A stretch of DNA of 64,000 nucleotides. Origin: Mycolicibacterium malmesburyense. Its GTDB lineage: Bacteria; Actinomycetota; Actinomycetes; Mycobacteriales; Mycobacteriaceae. The translations under genes were made by a program, and so were the position numbers. The stretch covers positions 1 to 64,000 of the forward strand of contig NZ_CVTB01000033.1 of assembly GCF_001050015.1 (NCBI RefSeq), written 5' to 3'. Below the pieces are notes generated by a model, which saw only the letters and a program-made list of their open reading frames with translations, was not told the DNA's origin and searched no databases. Positions 22,997 to 32,756 of this stretch are shown here, piece by piece. Positions within the stretch are counted from its first letter, which is position 1, and every line of letters starts with the position of its first letter.

Positions 22997-24124
22997 TTAC
23001 CGATCGTCGTCGGTGTACCGGATGACGCCGCGGATGTTGCGACCCTCGAGCATGTCCTTGTAGCCGTCGTTGATCTGCTCGAGCTTGTACTGCCGGGTGA
23101 CCATGTCGTCGAGGTTCAGCTTGCCCGCCTGGTACATCGACAGCAGCTGCGGGATGTCGTAATGCGGGTTGCCGCCACCGAAGATGGTGCCCTGTATGCG
23201 TTTCTGCATCAGGGTCAGCATCGCCAGGTTGAGGTTGACCTCGGTGTCGAGCAGGCTGCCGATCGCGGTCAGCACACACGTGCCGCCCTTGGCGGTGAGG
23301 TTGAGATAGTTGTCGACGTCCTTGCCGTGCAATTCGCCCACGGTGACGATCACCTTCTGAGCCATCAGGCCCCAGGTGACCTCGGCGATGCCGGCCATCG
23401 CCGACTCCCAGTCCGGATACGCATGCGTCGCACCGAATTTCAGCGCCTGGTCACGCTTCCACTGCACCGGATCGATCGCGAAGATACGGCGTGCACCCGC
23501 GGCGACGGCACCCTGCAGGGCGCCCATCCCGACGCCGCCCACGCCGACGATGGCGACGTCCTCACCGGGTCGGACGTCACCGCTGCGCACCGCGGACCCG
23601 TAACCCGTGGTAACACCGCAACCGACCAGGCAGGCGACCTCGAACGGGATCGACTCATCGATCTTCACGACCGAACTGCGGTGCACGACCATGTAGGGCG
23701 AGAAGGTGCCCAGCAGCGTCATCGGGAAGACGGGTTGCCCCTTGGCGTGAATGCGGTGTGTGCCGTCGGAGACCGCGGTGCCGCCGAGCAGTCCGGCGCC
23801 CAGGTCGCACAGGTTGCGCATCCCGGCCTGACATGACGGACAGTTGCCGCAGGACGGAATGAACGACAGCACGACGTGATCGCCGGGCTTGAGGTCCTCG
23901 ACGCCCGGACCGACCTCGGTCACGATGCCCGCACCCTCGTGACCGCCGAGCACCGGGAAGCCGCCCATCGGGATGCCGCCGGTCACCAGATGGTGGTCGG
24001 AGTGGCACATCCCCGACGCTTCCATCTGGATCTTGACCTCGTCCTTGACGGGGTCTCCGATTTCGATCTCCTCGATCGACCAGGGCTGGTTGAACTCCCA
24101 GATGAGAGCACCTTTTGTCTTCAT
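22997..24124 (-). CDS. adhB: zinc-dependent alcohol dehydrogenase, NDMA-dependent type
   Basis: Medium-chain zinc alcohol dehydrogenase of 375 residues, matching AdhB (Rv0761c) in position. Catalytic zinc ligands are in SGMCHSDHH and GGHEGAG; the structural zinc site has the cysteine series CGNCPSCQAGMRNLC; the nucleotide-binding loop is IVGVGGVGMGALQGA. The length and pattern fit the subfamily of NDMA-dependent dehydrogenases with tightly bound nicotinamide cofactor that use mycofactocin as electron acceptor; that assignment is inferred from family resemblance. A 91-base gap to the upstream gene could hold an extra promoter. Likely oxidises an alcohol made by the neighbouring P450s. Confidence 0.93.
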   Translation of the reverse strand: MKTKGALIWEFNQPWSIEEIEIGDPVKDEVKIQMEASGMCHSDHHLVTGGIPMGGFPVLGGHEGAGIVTEVGPGVEDLKPGDHVVLSFIPSCGNCPSCQAGMRNLCDLGAGLLGGTAVSDGTHRIHAKGQPVFPMTLLGTFSPYMVVHRSSVVKIDESIPFEVACLVGCGVTTGYGSAVRSGDVRPGEDVAIVGVGGVGMGALQGAVAAGARRIFAIDPVQWKRDQALKFGATHAYPDWESAMAGIAEVTWGLMAQKVIVTVGELHGKDVDNYLNLTAKGGTCVLTAIGSLLDTEVNLNLAMLTLMQKRIQGTIFGGGNPHYDIPQLLSMYQAGKLNLDDMVTRQYKLEQINDGYKDMLEGRNIRGVIRYTDDDR

Positions 24125-24215
24125 TGGAACGTGCCTTCCGCTAGTACCGGTGACCTCAGACTAGAGGCAGTAGTTAGGTAGGTCACACCCACCCCCAATC
24201 AACTGCTTGGCCGGG

Positions 24216-24776
24216 TCACCAGATCGGCGCCGGGGCCTGGCCGAGGGGGTAGTAACCGGGCAGCTTCTCCCCGGCAAGTGAGCGCTCGATGCGCTTCTGC
24301 ATCCCCGGCGAGAGGTCGCCGGACTCGATGAGCTTCGCGTACCCCTTGGCCACATGTCCGAAGTCGAAGAAGTCCCGCTGCCACTCGATCTTCAGAGCCC
24401 CGTCCTGCCCTTGGGCGGCAAGCCGAAACCAGCTGCCCCCGATGCCGTAGATCTCGTCCTGCGTGCCGTCGGTCTTGTTGACGATCTGTTTCCAGAACCC
24501 GACGATCTCGCCCTGCTTGTCGTCGATGAGCACCTTCTGGTACTCGTACACCCAGTTCTCCAGGCCCTCCATCTCCAAACCCAGGGCGACATCGCGTATT
24601 TGATCCACGCCGACGCACATCACGTCTTCCTTGGGCCCGATGTTCCAGCCGTAGGTGGCGTCATCGGTGTAGAACTTCGACAACGGCTTCCAGTCGCCGT
24701 TGCGCTCGGCTTCCCGGTTGGCCTCCAGCCACTGCTCGACCCAGTTCTCGAGCGCTTCGCGGGGTAGTGACGGCAT
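24216..24776 (-). CDS. conserved NTF2-like protein (Rv0762c-like)
   Basis: Protein of 186 residues, position equivalent to Rv0762c. The first half looks like an NTF2/SnoaL-type domain: WVEQWLEANREAERNGDWKPLSKFYTDDATY, then GVDQIRDVALGLEMEGLENW, and EYQKVLIDDKQGEIVGFWKQ. The C-terminal 40 residues add a helical extension (GYAKLIESGDLSPGMQKRIERSL). It lies 2 bases downstream of the ferredoxin gene and before adhB, within the P450 operon. Function not known; a carrier or isomerase for the operon's substrate is a guess from fold and context. Confidence 0.88.
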   Translation of the reverse strand: MPSLPREALENWVEQWLEANREAERNGDWKPLSKFYTDDATYGWNIGPKEDVMCVGVDQIRDVALGLEMEGLENWVYEYQKVLIDDKQGEIVGFWKQIVNKTDGTQDEIYGIGGSWFRLAAQGQDGALKIEWQRDFFDFGHVAKGYAKLIESGDLSPGMQKRIERSLAGEKLPGYYPLGQAPAPIW

Positions 24777-24778
24777 TG

Positions 24779-26345
<1,567 letters not shown>

Positions 26346-26349
<4 letters not shown>

Positions 26350-27173
26350 GAGTTCAGGTTCTCCTCGTTCAGCTTGAGCTGCTGGCGTTCGGCGGGCGCG
26401 CTGGTCAACGGGGCCTCGGGCTGCAGCTCCATGTTCGCGATGAACCCGCCGCGCGGCGTCTCCGCCACGAAGCTGATGGCGCGCGCGAGGTCGGACGCCC
26501 GCAGGAAGTAGTCGTGCCGGGCCTGCCCCCACTTGGCCCAATCCTCCAGTGCCGGACCGATTTTCTCGGCGGGCAGGCTCCACCCCATGCTGGTCTTGGT
26601 CGGCCCCGGGTGCACGATCGAGGCGCGCACACCGGTGCCTTCCAGTTCCATCTGAAAGTTGTGCACCATCGCCAACAGCGCCGCCTTGGCCGCGCCGTAG
26701 GCACCCATGTGCGGGCGCTGGCGCAGCGCCACGTCGGATCCGACGAAGATCAGGTCGCCGCGCCGGCGTTCGAGCATGCCGGGCAGCACCGCCGCGGCAA
26801 GGCGGTTGGCGCCGATCAGGTGGATCTGCAGTTGGGACTCGAACTCGTCGGTGGTGATCTCGGCGAGCTTGCCGAAGTAGGTGTCGCCGGCGCCCGCCAC
26901 CAGCACCTCGATGTCGCCGAGCGCCTCGACCGACTGTGCGACGAAGGTTTTCACCGAACTGGGGTCGGTCACGTCGAGGTGGAACCCGACGGCCTCACCG
27001 CCGTCGGCGTTGATCTTGCCGACGATGTCTTCGAGCTTTTCGACGCGGCGTGCGCCGAGCGCGACCGGGAAGCCGCGTGCGGCCATTTCGAACGCGGTCG
27101 CCTCGCCGATTCCGGACGAGGCGCCGGCGACGATGACGGGTCGCCGTTCGGGAAGGGGGTCGAACCGGGGCAT
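26346..27173 (-). CDS. short-chain dehydrogenase (Rv0765c-like)
   Basis: SDR of 275 residues between cyp123 and cyp51, as Rv0765c in M. tuberculosis. Cofactor motif AGASSGIGEATAFEMAARG near 16-34, LVAGAGDTYFG (variant of NNAG) near 87, and catalytic serine plus Y-x-x-x-K in FVGSDVALRQRPHMGAYGAAKAALL. The start ATG overlaps the cyp123 stop (TGATG) and the end overlaps cyp51 by 4 bases, so translation is coupled. Expected to oxidise or reduce a hydroxyl/keto group in the same pathway as the flanking P450s; substrate unproven. Confidence 0.93.
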
Positions 27174-28381
27174 CAGACAGTCTCCACAGTGATGGGTAGG
27201 TGAGCGAATCCGCGGACATTGCTCGAGTGGACGCGGACGGCGTCGGCCTCGTCGACCTCGAATCCGCGGATTCGCTTGAACAACTCGGTCAGCGCGACCC
27301 GTGCCTCCATGCGCGCCAGGTGTGCGCCGAGGCAGAAGTGGGCGCCGCTGCCGAAACTCATGAGCTTGGAACCGATCTCGCGGCCGATGAGAAACCGGTC
27401 CGGGTCCTCGAACACCCGCTCGTCGCGGTGCGCCGAGCCCGGTAACAACAGCAGGACGTCGCCGTCGGGGATGGTGGTGTCGTACAACGTCAGTTCACCC
27501 GAGACGGTCCGCGCGAGGATCTGGCTCGAGGTGTCATAGCGTAGCGTCTCCTCGACCCAGAGCGGCACCCGGTCCAGGTCGGTGTAGACCCTCGTCAGCT
27601 GGTCGGGGTTCTTGTGACCCCAGAATGCCGCGTTGGCAAGCAGTTTCGTCGTCGTCTCGTTACCGGCGATCACCATCAGGAACATGAATCCGAGGATCTC
27701 GTCGTCGGTGAGCCGGTCACCGTCGATCTCAGCCTCGAGCAGCGCGGTGGTCAGGTCGTCGGTGGGCTTCTTGCGACGTTCGGCCACCATGCCCTGGTAG
27801 TAGACGATCAGGTTGATCGACGCTTCCACGGCTGCGGGCGGCACGTCGGTCACGCCTTCGTCCCGGTGCATGACGCCGTCGGCCCAGGCGCGGACCTGGG
27901 TGCGGTCGGCTTCCGGCACGCCCATGAGTTCTGAGATGACGTCCATCGGCAGCTTACCCGCGAATTCGTCGACATAGTCGACGGTTTCGTTCGAACGGGC
28001 CTTGTCCAACATCACGTCCAGATGCTGCACCGCGATCTCGGTGACCCGGGGCTCCAGCTCACGGATGCGCCGCGGCGTGAAGCCCTTGGACACCAGCGTG
28101 CGCAGCCTCAGGTGGTCGGGATCGTCCATCGCGAGGAAGGACATGGTCTTCGAGGCGTGCGGGCCGCGTGAGGCGGGATCCAGCGATACCCCGAACTTGT
28201 TCGACAACGTGGTGCTGTTGCGGAAGCCCTGCAGCACGTCCTGGTGCCGCGACAACGCCCAGAAGCCGAGCTCGTCGTTGCGGTACAGCGGCGCCTCGTC
28301 GCGCAGCCGCTTGTAGTACGGATACGGATCCTCGTGGAAGTCGTAGTCGTAAGGGTCAAGCACGATTTCGCTGATCGTCAC
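27173..28381 (-). CDS. cyp123: cytochrome P450 CYP123
   Basis: P450 of 402 residues matching CYP123 (Rv0766c) in position and pattern. I-helix FLMVIAGNETTTKLL, ExxR EETLRYDTSSQ, haem loop SFGSGAHFCLGAHLARME. The start is GTG 28381, overlapping the stop of the TetR gene in GTGA, so the whole set TetR-cyp123-SDR-cyp51-ferredoxin is translationally linked. The very long open frame on this strand that continues to 31324 is an artefact of high GC. Substrate unknown. Confidence 0.95.
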   Translation of the reverse strand: MTISEIVLDPYDYDFHEDPYPYYKRLRDEAPLYRNDELGFWALSRHQDVLQGFRNSTTLSNKFGVSLDPASRGPHASKTMSFLAMDDPDHLRLRTLVSKGFTPRRIRELEPRVTEIAVQHLDVMLDKARSNETVDYVDEFAGKLPMDVISELMGVPEADRTQVRAWADGVMHRDEGVTDVPPAAVEASINLIVYYQGMVAERRKKPTDDLTTALLEAEIDGDRLTDDEILGFMFLMVIAGNETTTKLLANAAFWGHKNPDQLTRVYTDLDRVPLWVEETLRYDTSSQILARTVSGELTLYDTTIPDGDVLLLLPGSAHRDERVFEDPDRFLIGREIGSKLMSFGSGAHFCLGAHLARMEARVALTELFKRIRGFEVDEADAVRVHSSNVRGFAHLPITVETV

Positions 28382-28986
28382 TGCTCGTCTCCCAAGATGA
28401 GGCCGACGACATAGCTGAGCCGGTCGGCGATCTGGTGGTAGGTGAAGACGCCGCTGCCCGCGTTGACCAGCGCGCCGAAGAACGTCATCTCCAGCGCCGC
28501 CAGCGCGCGCGGGTCGGCCTGCGGCCCCATGGCCGAGCGGATGCGGCGGTGGATCTCCGCGCCGATGCGGTCGCGGACCGCGCGCACCGCCGCGTCGCTG
28601 CCGCTGAGCAGTGCGGTGGTGCACGCCGCGGCGACCTCCGGTTCGTCGGCGACCATCAAGGCCATGGCGCGCAACGTCTTCTCGACGCGGGCGACCCTGC
28701 TGTCGTTGACGTCGGTGAAATACGGCACCTGACGCATCAGGTCCAGATACACCTCGGCGATCAGATGGTTCTTCGACGAGAAGTAGGTGTACGCGGTGGC
28801 CGGCGCGACCTTGGCCCTGGCGGCGACCGCGCGCACGGTCAGGTCGGCATAGGAGGACTCGCGCAGCATTTCGACACCGGCGGTGAGCACCTTGCGGAAC
28901 GTCTCCTCCTGGCGGCGGTTCCGCGGTGTCTCGCCGGTGCTTGCAGGCGAGGGGCCTGTGACCGCAACCACGGGTTCGCTGGACAC
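28378..28986 (-). CDS. TetR-family regulator (Rv0767c-like)
   Basis: TetR-type repressor of 202 residues heading the cyp123-cyp51 operon. The helix-turn-helix lies at about 30-75 (EETFRKVLTAGVEMLRE, DLTVRAVAARAKVAPATAYTYFSSKNHLIAEVY); the ligand-binding part follows. Its GTG start (28984-28986) is inside the 14-bp palindrome TGGACA-CC-TGTCCA, and a second copy of the same symmetric element lies upstream of the divergent aldA gene. It therefore probably represses both its own operon and the aldA operon, released by a small lipid-like ligand. Ligand unknown. Confidence 0.93.
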   Translation of the reverse strand: MSSEPVVAVTGPSPASTGETPRNRRQEETFRKVLTAGVEMLRESSYADLTVRAVAARAKVAPATAYTYFSSKNHLIAEVYLDLMRQVPYFTDVNDSRVARVEKTLRAMALMVADEPEVAAACTTALLSGSDAAVRAVRDRIGAEIHRRIRSAMGPQADPRALAALEMTFFGALVNAGSGVFTYHQIADRLSYVVGLILGDEQ

Positions 28987-28993
28987 CTGTCCA
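28980..28993. promoter_or_regulatory. TetR operator copy 1, over the TetR start codon
   Basis: Perfect palindrome TGGACA-CC-TGTCCA. It covers the GTG start of the TetR gene (28984-28986), so bound repressor would block initiation of the minus-strand operon. The core GGACA-N2-TGTCC recurs at 29092-29103. Confidence 0.7.
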
Positions 28994-29091
28994 AGTTATC
29001 CGACCGCCGTCGCGGTCCGCAAGTACGCAGCTAGAAAACCCTATGCTTGCCAGTCGCCACGCGAGAGGACTATCGTTCGATCCATCAATCC

Positions 29092-29103
29092 GGACAGTTG
29101 TCC
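29092..29103. promoter_or_regulatory. TetR operator copy 2, upstream of aldA
   Basis: Palindrome GGACA-GT-TGTCC, 22 bases before the aldA ATG. It shares both half sites with the element over the TetR start codon, 111 bases away, only the two central bases differing. Suggests one repressor for both divergent operons. Confidence 0.7.
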
Positions 29104-29125
29104 AGCAATGGTGAACGGAGACGGC

Positions 29126-30592
29126 ATGGCAGTGCTGGCGAATCGGGAAAGTCTGCTGCTCATCGACGGCAAGCTCGTCGCGGGCAGCGGCGGGTCGTTC
29201 GAGACCGTCAATCCCGCGACCGAGGAAGTGCTCGGTGTCGCGGCCGACGCCACCGCCGACGACATGGGACGCGCGATCGAGGCGGCCCGCCGCGCATTCG
29301 ACGAGACCGACTGGTCGACCAACACCGAGTTGCGGGTGCGTTGTCTGCGTCAGCTGCAGGCGGTGCTGAAGGAGCACATCGAGGAGCTGCGCGAGATCAC
29401 GATCGCCGAGGTCGGCGCGCCGCGGATGTTGACCTCGGCGGCTCAGCTGGAGGGGCCGGTCGACGACCTGAGTTTCTGCGCCGACACCGCCGAGTCCTAC
29501 GAGTGGGTCACCGATCTGGGCGAAGCATCGCCGATGGGCATCAAGACGCGCCGCCGGATCGCCCGCGAGGCCGTCGGCGTCGTCGGCGCCATCACGCCGT
29601 GGAACTTTCCGCACCAGATCAACCTGGCCAAACTCGGCCCCGCGCTGGCGGCGGGCAACACCATCGTGCTGAAGCCGGCTCCGGACACCCCGTGGTGCGC
29701 GGCCGCTGTCGGAGAGCTCATCGCCGAGCACACCGACATCCCGCCGGGTGTGGTCAACATCGTCACCTCCAGTGATCACGGCGTCGGCGCGTTGTTGTCC
29801 AAAGACCCACGGGTGGACATGGTTTCGTTCACCGGGTCGACGGTGACCGGTCGCGCCGTGATGGCCGACGGCGCCGCCACGATCAAGAAGGTGTTCCTCG
29901 AACTCGGTGGCAAGTCGGCGTTCCTGGTGCTCGACGACGCCGATCTGGCCGCCGCCTGTTCCATGTCGGCGTTCACCGCGTCGATGCATGCCGGGCAGGG
30001 ATGCGCCATCACCACCCGGCTCGTGGTGCCACGCGCGCGTTACGACGAGGCGGTCGAGGCCGCGTCGGCCACGATGGGCGGCCTGCGGCCGGGCGACCCC
30101 CAGGACGCCGGAACCATCTGCGGGCCACTGATTTCCGCGCGGCAGCGCGACCGGGTTCAGGGGTACCTCGACTCCGCAATCGACGAGGGCGGCAAGTTCG
30201 CCGTGGGCGGCGGCCGTCCGGCCGACCGCGACACCGGGTTCTTCATCGAACCGACCGTCATCGCCGGACTCGACAACACCGCGAAGGTCTCGCGCGAAGA
30301 GATTTTCGGGCCGGTGCTGACGGTGATCGCCCACGACGGCGACGACGACGCGGTCCACATCGCCAACGATTCGGCGTACGGCTTGTCCGGCACCGTGTTC
30401 TCGGCCGACGAGGAACGCGCGAATCGGGTCGCGGCGCGCATGCGTGTCGGCACGGTCAACATCAACGGCGGTGTCTGGTACTCGGCGGACATGCCGTTCG
30501 GCGGATACAAACAGTCGGGAATCGGCCGGGAGATGGGGCTGGCCGGATTCGAGGAGTACCTGGAAATCAAGGCGATCGCCACAGCGGTGTAA
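29126..30592 (+). CDS. aldA: NAD-dependent aldehyde dehydrogenase AldA
   Basis: Aldehyde dehydrogenase of 488 residues, equivalent to AldA (Rv0768). Oxidises an aldehyde to the acid with NAD(P). Seen are the N-terminal TVNPATEEVLG, the cofactor region GVVGAITPWNFPHQINLAKLGPALAAGN, FTGSTVTGRAVM, the catalytic glutamate in LELGGKSAFLV and the catalytic cysteine in MHAGQGCAITTR, and EEIFGPVLTVI. ATG 29126 has GGAG before it; ATG 29108 is an in-frame alternative. First gene of the plus-strand operon that diverges from the P450 operon, so it may act after the alcohol dehydrogenase on the same substrate. Confidence 0.95.
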   Translation: MAVLANRESLLLIDGKLVAGSGGSFETVNPATEEVLGVAADATADDMGRAIEAARRAFDETDWSTNTELRVRCLRQLQAVLKEHIEELREITIAEVGAPRMLTSAAQLEGPVDDLSFCADTAESYEWVTDLGEASPMGIKTRRRIAREAVGVVGAITPWNFPHQINLAKLGPALAAGNTIVLKPAPDTPWCAAAVGELIAEHTDIPPGVVNIVTSSDHGVGALLSKDPRVDMVSFTGSTVTGRAVMADGAATIKKVFLELGGKSAFLVLDDADLAAACSMSAFTASMHAGQGCAITTRLVVPRARYDEAVEAASATMGGLRPGDPQDAGTICGPLISARQRDRVQGYLDSAIDEGGKFAVGGGRPADRDTGFFIEPTVIAGLDNTAKVSREEIFGPVLTVIAHDGDDDAVHIANDSAYGLSGTVFSADEERANRVAARMRVGTVNINGGVWYSADMPFGGYKQSGIGREMGLAGFEEYLEIKAIATAV

Positions 30593-30676
30593 CCCCGCCG
30601 AACGTGGATTACCAGCACGCGAAAGTGCGCGAAGACGTGCATCAATGCCACGCTCGGCTGAGGAGAGGATAGGTAT

Positions 30677-31429
30677 ATGGGGCAGTTCAACGACAAGGTG
30701 GCGATCGTCACCGGCGCCGGTGGCGGAATCGGCCAGGCCTATGCCGAGGCGCTGGCCCGTGAGGGCGCCGCCGTGGTGGTCGCCGATATCAACACCGAAG
30801 GTGCGCAGAAGGTCGCCGACGGGATCAAGGGCGAGGGCGGCAACGCGCTGTCCGTACACGTCGACGTGTCCGACCCGGAGTCGGCCAAGGAGATGGCCGC
30901 GCAGGCGCTTTCGGAATTCGGCGGCATCGATTACCTGGTGAACAACGCCGCGATCTTCGGCGGCATGAAGCTGGACTTCCTGATCACCGTGGACTGGGAC
31001 TACTACAAGAAGTTCATGAGCGTGAACATGGACGGCGCTCTGGTCTGTACCCGAGCGGTGTACAAGAAGATGGCCAGGCGCGGCGGCGGGGCGATCGTCA
31101 ACCAGTCGTCGACCGCGGCATGGCTGTACTCGAACTTCTACGGTCTGGCCAAGGTCGGGGTCAACGGGCTGACGCAGCAGTTGGCCACCGAATTGGGCGG
31201 CCAGAACATCAGGGTCAACGCCATCGCGCCGGGGCCGATCGATACCGAGGCCAACCGGACCACGACGCCTCAGGAGATGGTCGCCGACATCGTCAAGGGA
31301 ATTCCGTTGTCCCGCATGGGCCAACCGGAAGACCTGGTCGGCATGTGCCTGTTCCTGCTGTCCGATCAGGCGAAGTGGGTCACCGGCCAGATCTTCAATG
31401 TCGACGGCGGACAGATCATTCGGTCATGA
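30677..31429 (+). CDS. short-chain dehydrogenase (Rv0769-like)
   Basis: SDR of 250 residues, counterpart of Rv0769. Cofactor motif VTGAGGGIGQAYAEALAREGA near 12-32, LVNNAAIFGG near 88, catalytic serine in NQSSTAAWLYSNFYGLAKVG with Y-x-x-x-K, and the C-terminal GQIFNVDGGQIIRS. A strong ribosome binding site (GAGGAGAGGA) precedes ATG 30677. Its stop overlaps the ATG of the next gene (ATGA). Acts on an alcohol/ketone in the aldA operon; substrate unknown. Confidence 0.93.
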   Translation: MGQFNDKVAIVTGAGGGIGQAYAEALAREGAAVVVADINTEGAQKVADGIKGEGGNALSVHVDVSDPESAKEMAAQALSEFGGIDYLVNNAAIFGGMKLDFLITVDWDYYKKFMSVNMDGALVCTRAVYKKMARRGGGAIVNQSSTAAWLYSNFYGLAKVGVNGLTQQLATELGGQNIRVNAIAPGPIDTEANRTTTPQEMVADIVKGIPLSRMGQPEDLVGMCLFLLSDQAKWVTGQIFNVDGGQIIRS

Positions 31430-32310
31430 GCGGTGATCAGAGTGCACAAGAAGATCGGCCAGCTGACGACGTGAAGCTGGGGTATATCGGATTGGGGAAC
31501 CAGGGTGCGCCGATGGCCAAACGCCTGGTGAATTGGCCCGGCGGCCTCATCGTCTTCGATGTCCGCACCGATGCCATGACGCCGCTGGCAGAGGTCGGTG
31601 CAACGTTGGCCGACAGTGTGGCCGACACCGCGACGGCCGAGGTCATCAGCGTGACAGTGCTCAACGACGAGCAGGTGCGAGACGTGGTGCGCGAACTCGC
31701 CGAACACGCCCGCCCGGGAACGGTCATCGCGATCCATTCGACAATCGAGCCCGCCACAGCGTCGGAGCTCGCCGAACAGCTGCTCCCAAGGGGGATTCAC
31801 ATAGTCGACGCACCGGTCAGCGGCGGCGCAGGTGCGGCCGAGAAGGGCGAGCTCGCCGTCATGGTAGGCGCCGACGACGACGCCTTCGCGAAGGTGAAAC
31901 CGGTGTTCAAGCAGTGGGCCTCGCTGGTTGTCCGGGCCGGCGCTCCCGGTGCCGGTACTCGGATGAAGTTGGCTCGGAACATGCTGACGTTCATCGGGTT
32001 CGCCGCGGCCTGTGAAGCGCAGAAACTGGCCGAGGCGGCGGGCATCGATCTGCAGAAGCTCGGGCGCGTGGTGCGGCACAGTGACGCGCAGAGTGGTGGA
32101 CCCGGAGCCATCATGTACCGCGACGACACCAAACCGCTCACCCCGGACCACTTCCTGCACGACATGTTCATCCACACCCGCGGCCTGGGCGAGAAGGATC
32201 TGAGCTTGGCGCTCGCGCTCGGCAAGGCCACCGACGTCGAACTTCCCCTGGCCGAGGTCGCGCTGCGGAACCTGGCCGCCGGGCTCGGCGTGCCACACAC
32301 GAAGGAGTGA
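31426..32310 (+). CDS. beta-hydroxyacid dehydrogenase family protein (Rv0770-like)
   Basis: NAD(P)-dependent oxidoreductase of 294 residues of the 3-hydroxyisobutyrate dehydrogenase family, matching Rv0770. Motifs: LGYIGLGNQGAPMAKRL (about 18-34), the substrate signature DAPVSGGAGAAEKGEL near 126-141, and the catalytic lysine in TRMKLARNML near 183. ATG 31426 overlaps the preceding stop by 4 bases; the upstream open frame is a shadow. A second member of the same family lies at 8106-8981, also beside a CMD-family gene. Substrate unknown. Confidence 0.93.
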   Translation: MSGDQSAQEDRPADDVKLGYIGLGNQGAPMAKRLVNWPGGLIVFDVRTDAMTPLAEVGATLADSVADTATAEVISVTVLNDEQVRDVVRELAEHARPGTVIAIHSTIEPATASELAEQLLPRGIHIVDAPVSGGAGAAEKGELAVMVGADDDAFAKVKPVFKQWASLVVRAGAPGAGTRMKLARNMLTFIGFAAACEAQKLAEAAGIDLQKLGRVVRHSDAQSGGPGAIMYRDDTKPLTPDHFLHDMFIHTRGLGEKDLSLALALGKATDVELPLAEVALRNLAAGLGVPHTKE

Positions 32311-32315
32311 GTCTG

Positions 32316-32756
32316 ATGGACGAATTGCGTCGCAAGGGCCTCGAGAAGATGAACGAGGTCTACGGCTGGGAGATGCCGAACATCGAGGGCGACCCGTACT
32401 TCGACCTCACCGTCGACCACCTCTTCGGCACCATCTGGACGCGACCCGGATTGTCGATGCGGGACAAGCGGATCATGACGCTGACCGCCGTGACCGCCGT
32501 GGGCAACTCCGAGCTCGCCGAGATCCAGGCCAACGCGGCGCTGGCCAACGGCGAGATGACCGAGGACGAGCTCAAGGAGATGGCCGTCTTCCTGACCCAC
32601 TACCTCGGGTTCCCCCTGGGCTCGAAGTTGGACGGCGCGGTCAGCAAGGTGATCAAGAACCGCCAGAAGGGCAAGGGTGCGGACAAGAAGGCGAATGTCA
32701 ATGCCGCGGTGAAGATGCACTCCGGCGGGACGGTGCACGACGAGCATGACAAGTAG
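32316..32756 (+). CDS. carboxymuconolactone decarboxylase family protein (Rv0771-like)
   Basis: CMD-family protein of 146 residues, counterpart of Rv0771. Pattern GTIWTRPGLSMRDKRIMTLTAVTAVGN, AEIQANAALANGEMTEDELKEMAVFLTHYLGFPLG as in PcaC-like proteins; no CxxC. The C-terminal 30 residues form a basic tail (KVIKNRQKGKGADKK). ATG 32316 is chosen over GTG 32307 because AAGGAG lies 8 bases before it. Last of four linked genes of the aldA operon, and it overlaps the next frame by 11 bases. Enzymatic activity not proven. Confidence 0.92.
   Translation: MDELRRKGLEKMNEVYGWEMPNIEGDPYFDLTVDHLFGTIWTRPGLSMRDKRIMTLTAVTAVGNSELAEIQANAALANGEMTEDELKEMAVFLTHYLGFPLGSKLDGAVSKVIKNRQKGKGADKKANVNAAVKMHSGGTVHDEHDK

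Noticed and set aside
30620..30640. Hairpin GCAC-GCGAAA-GTGC between aldA and the SDR gene as terminator
   Set aside because: The stem is only 4 bp, has no T-run and lies within an operon; more likely chance.
27173..31324. An uninterrupted minus-strand open frame of 1383 codons
   Set aside because: Only 27173-28381 codes (CYP123). The rest is antisense to aldA and the SDR gene and overlaps the TetR gene in another frame; its residue composition is Arg/His/Gly-rich as expected of high-GC shadow frames.
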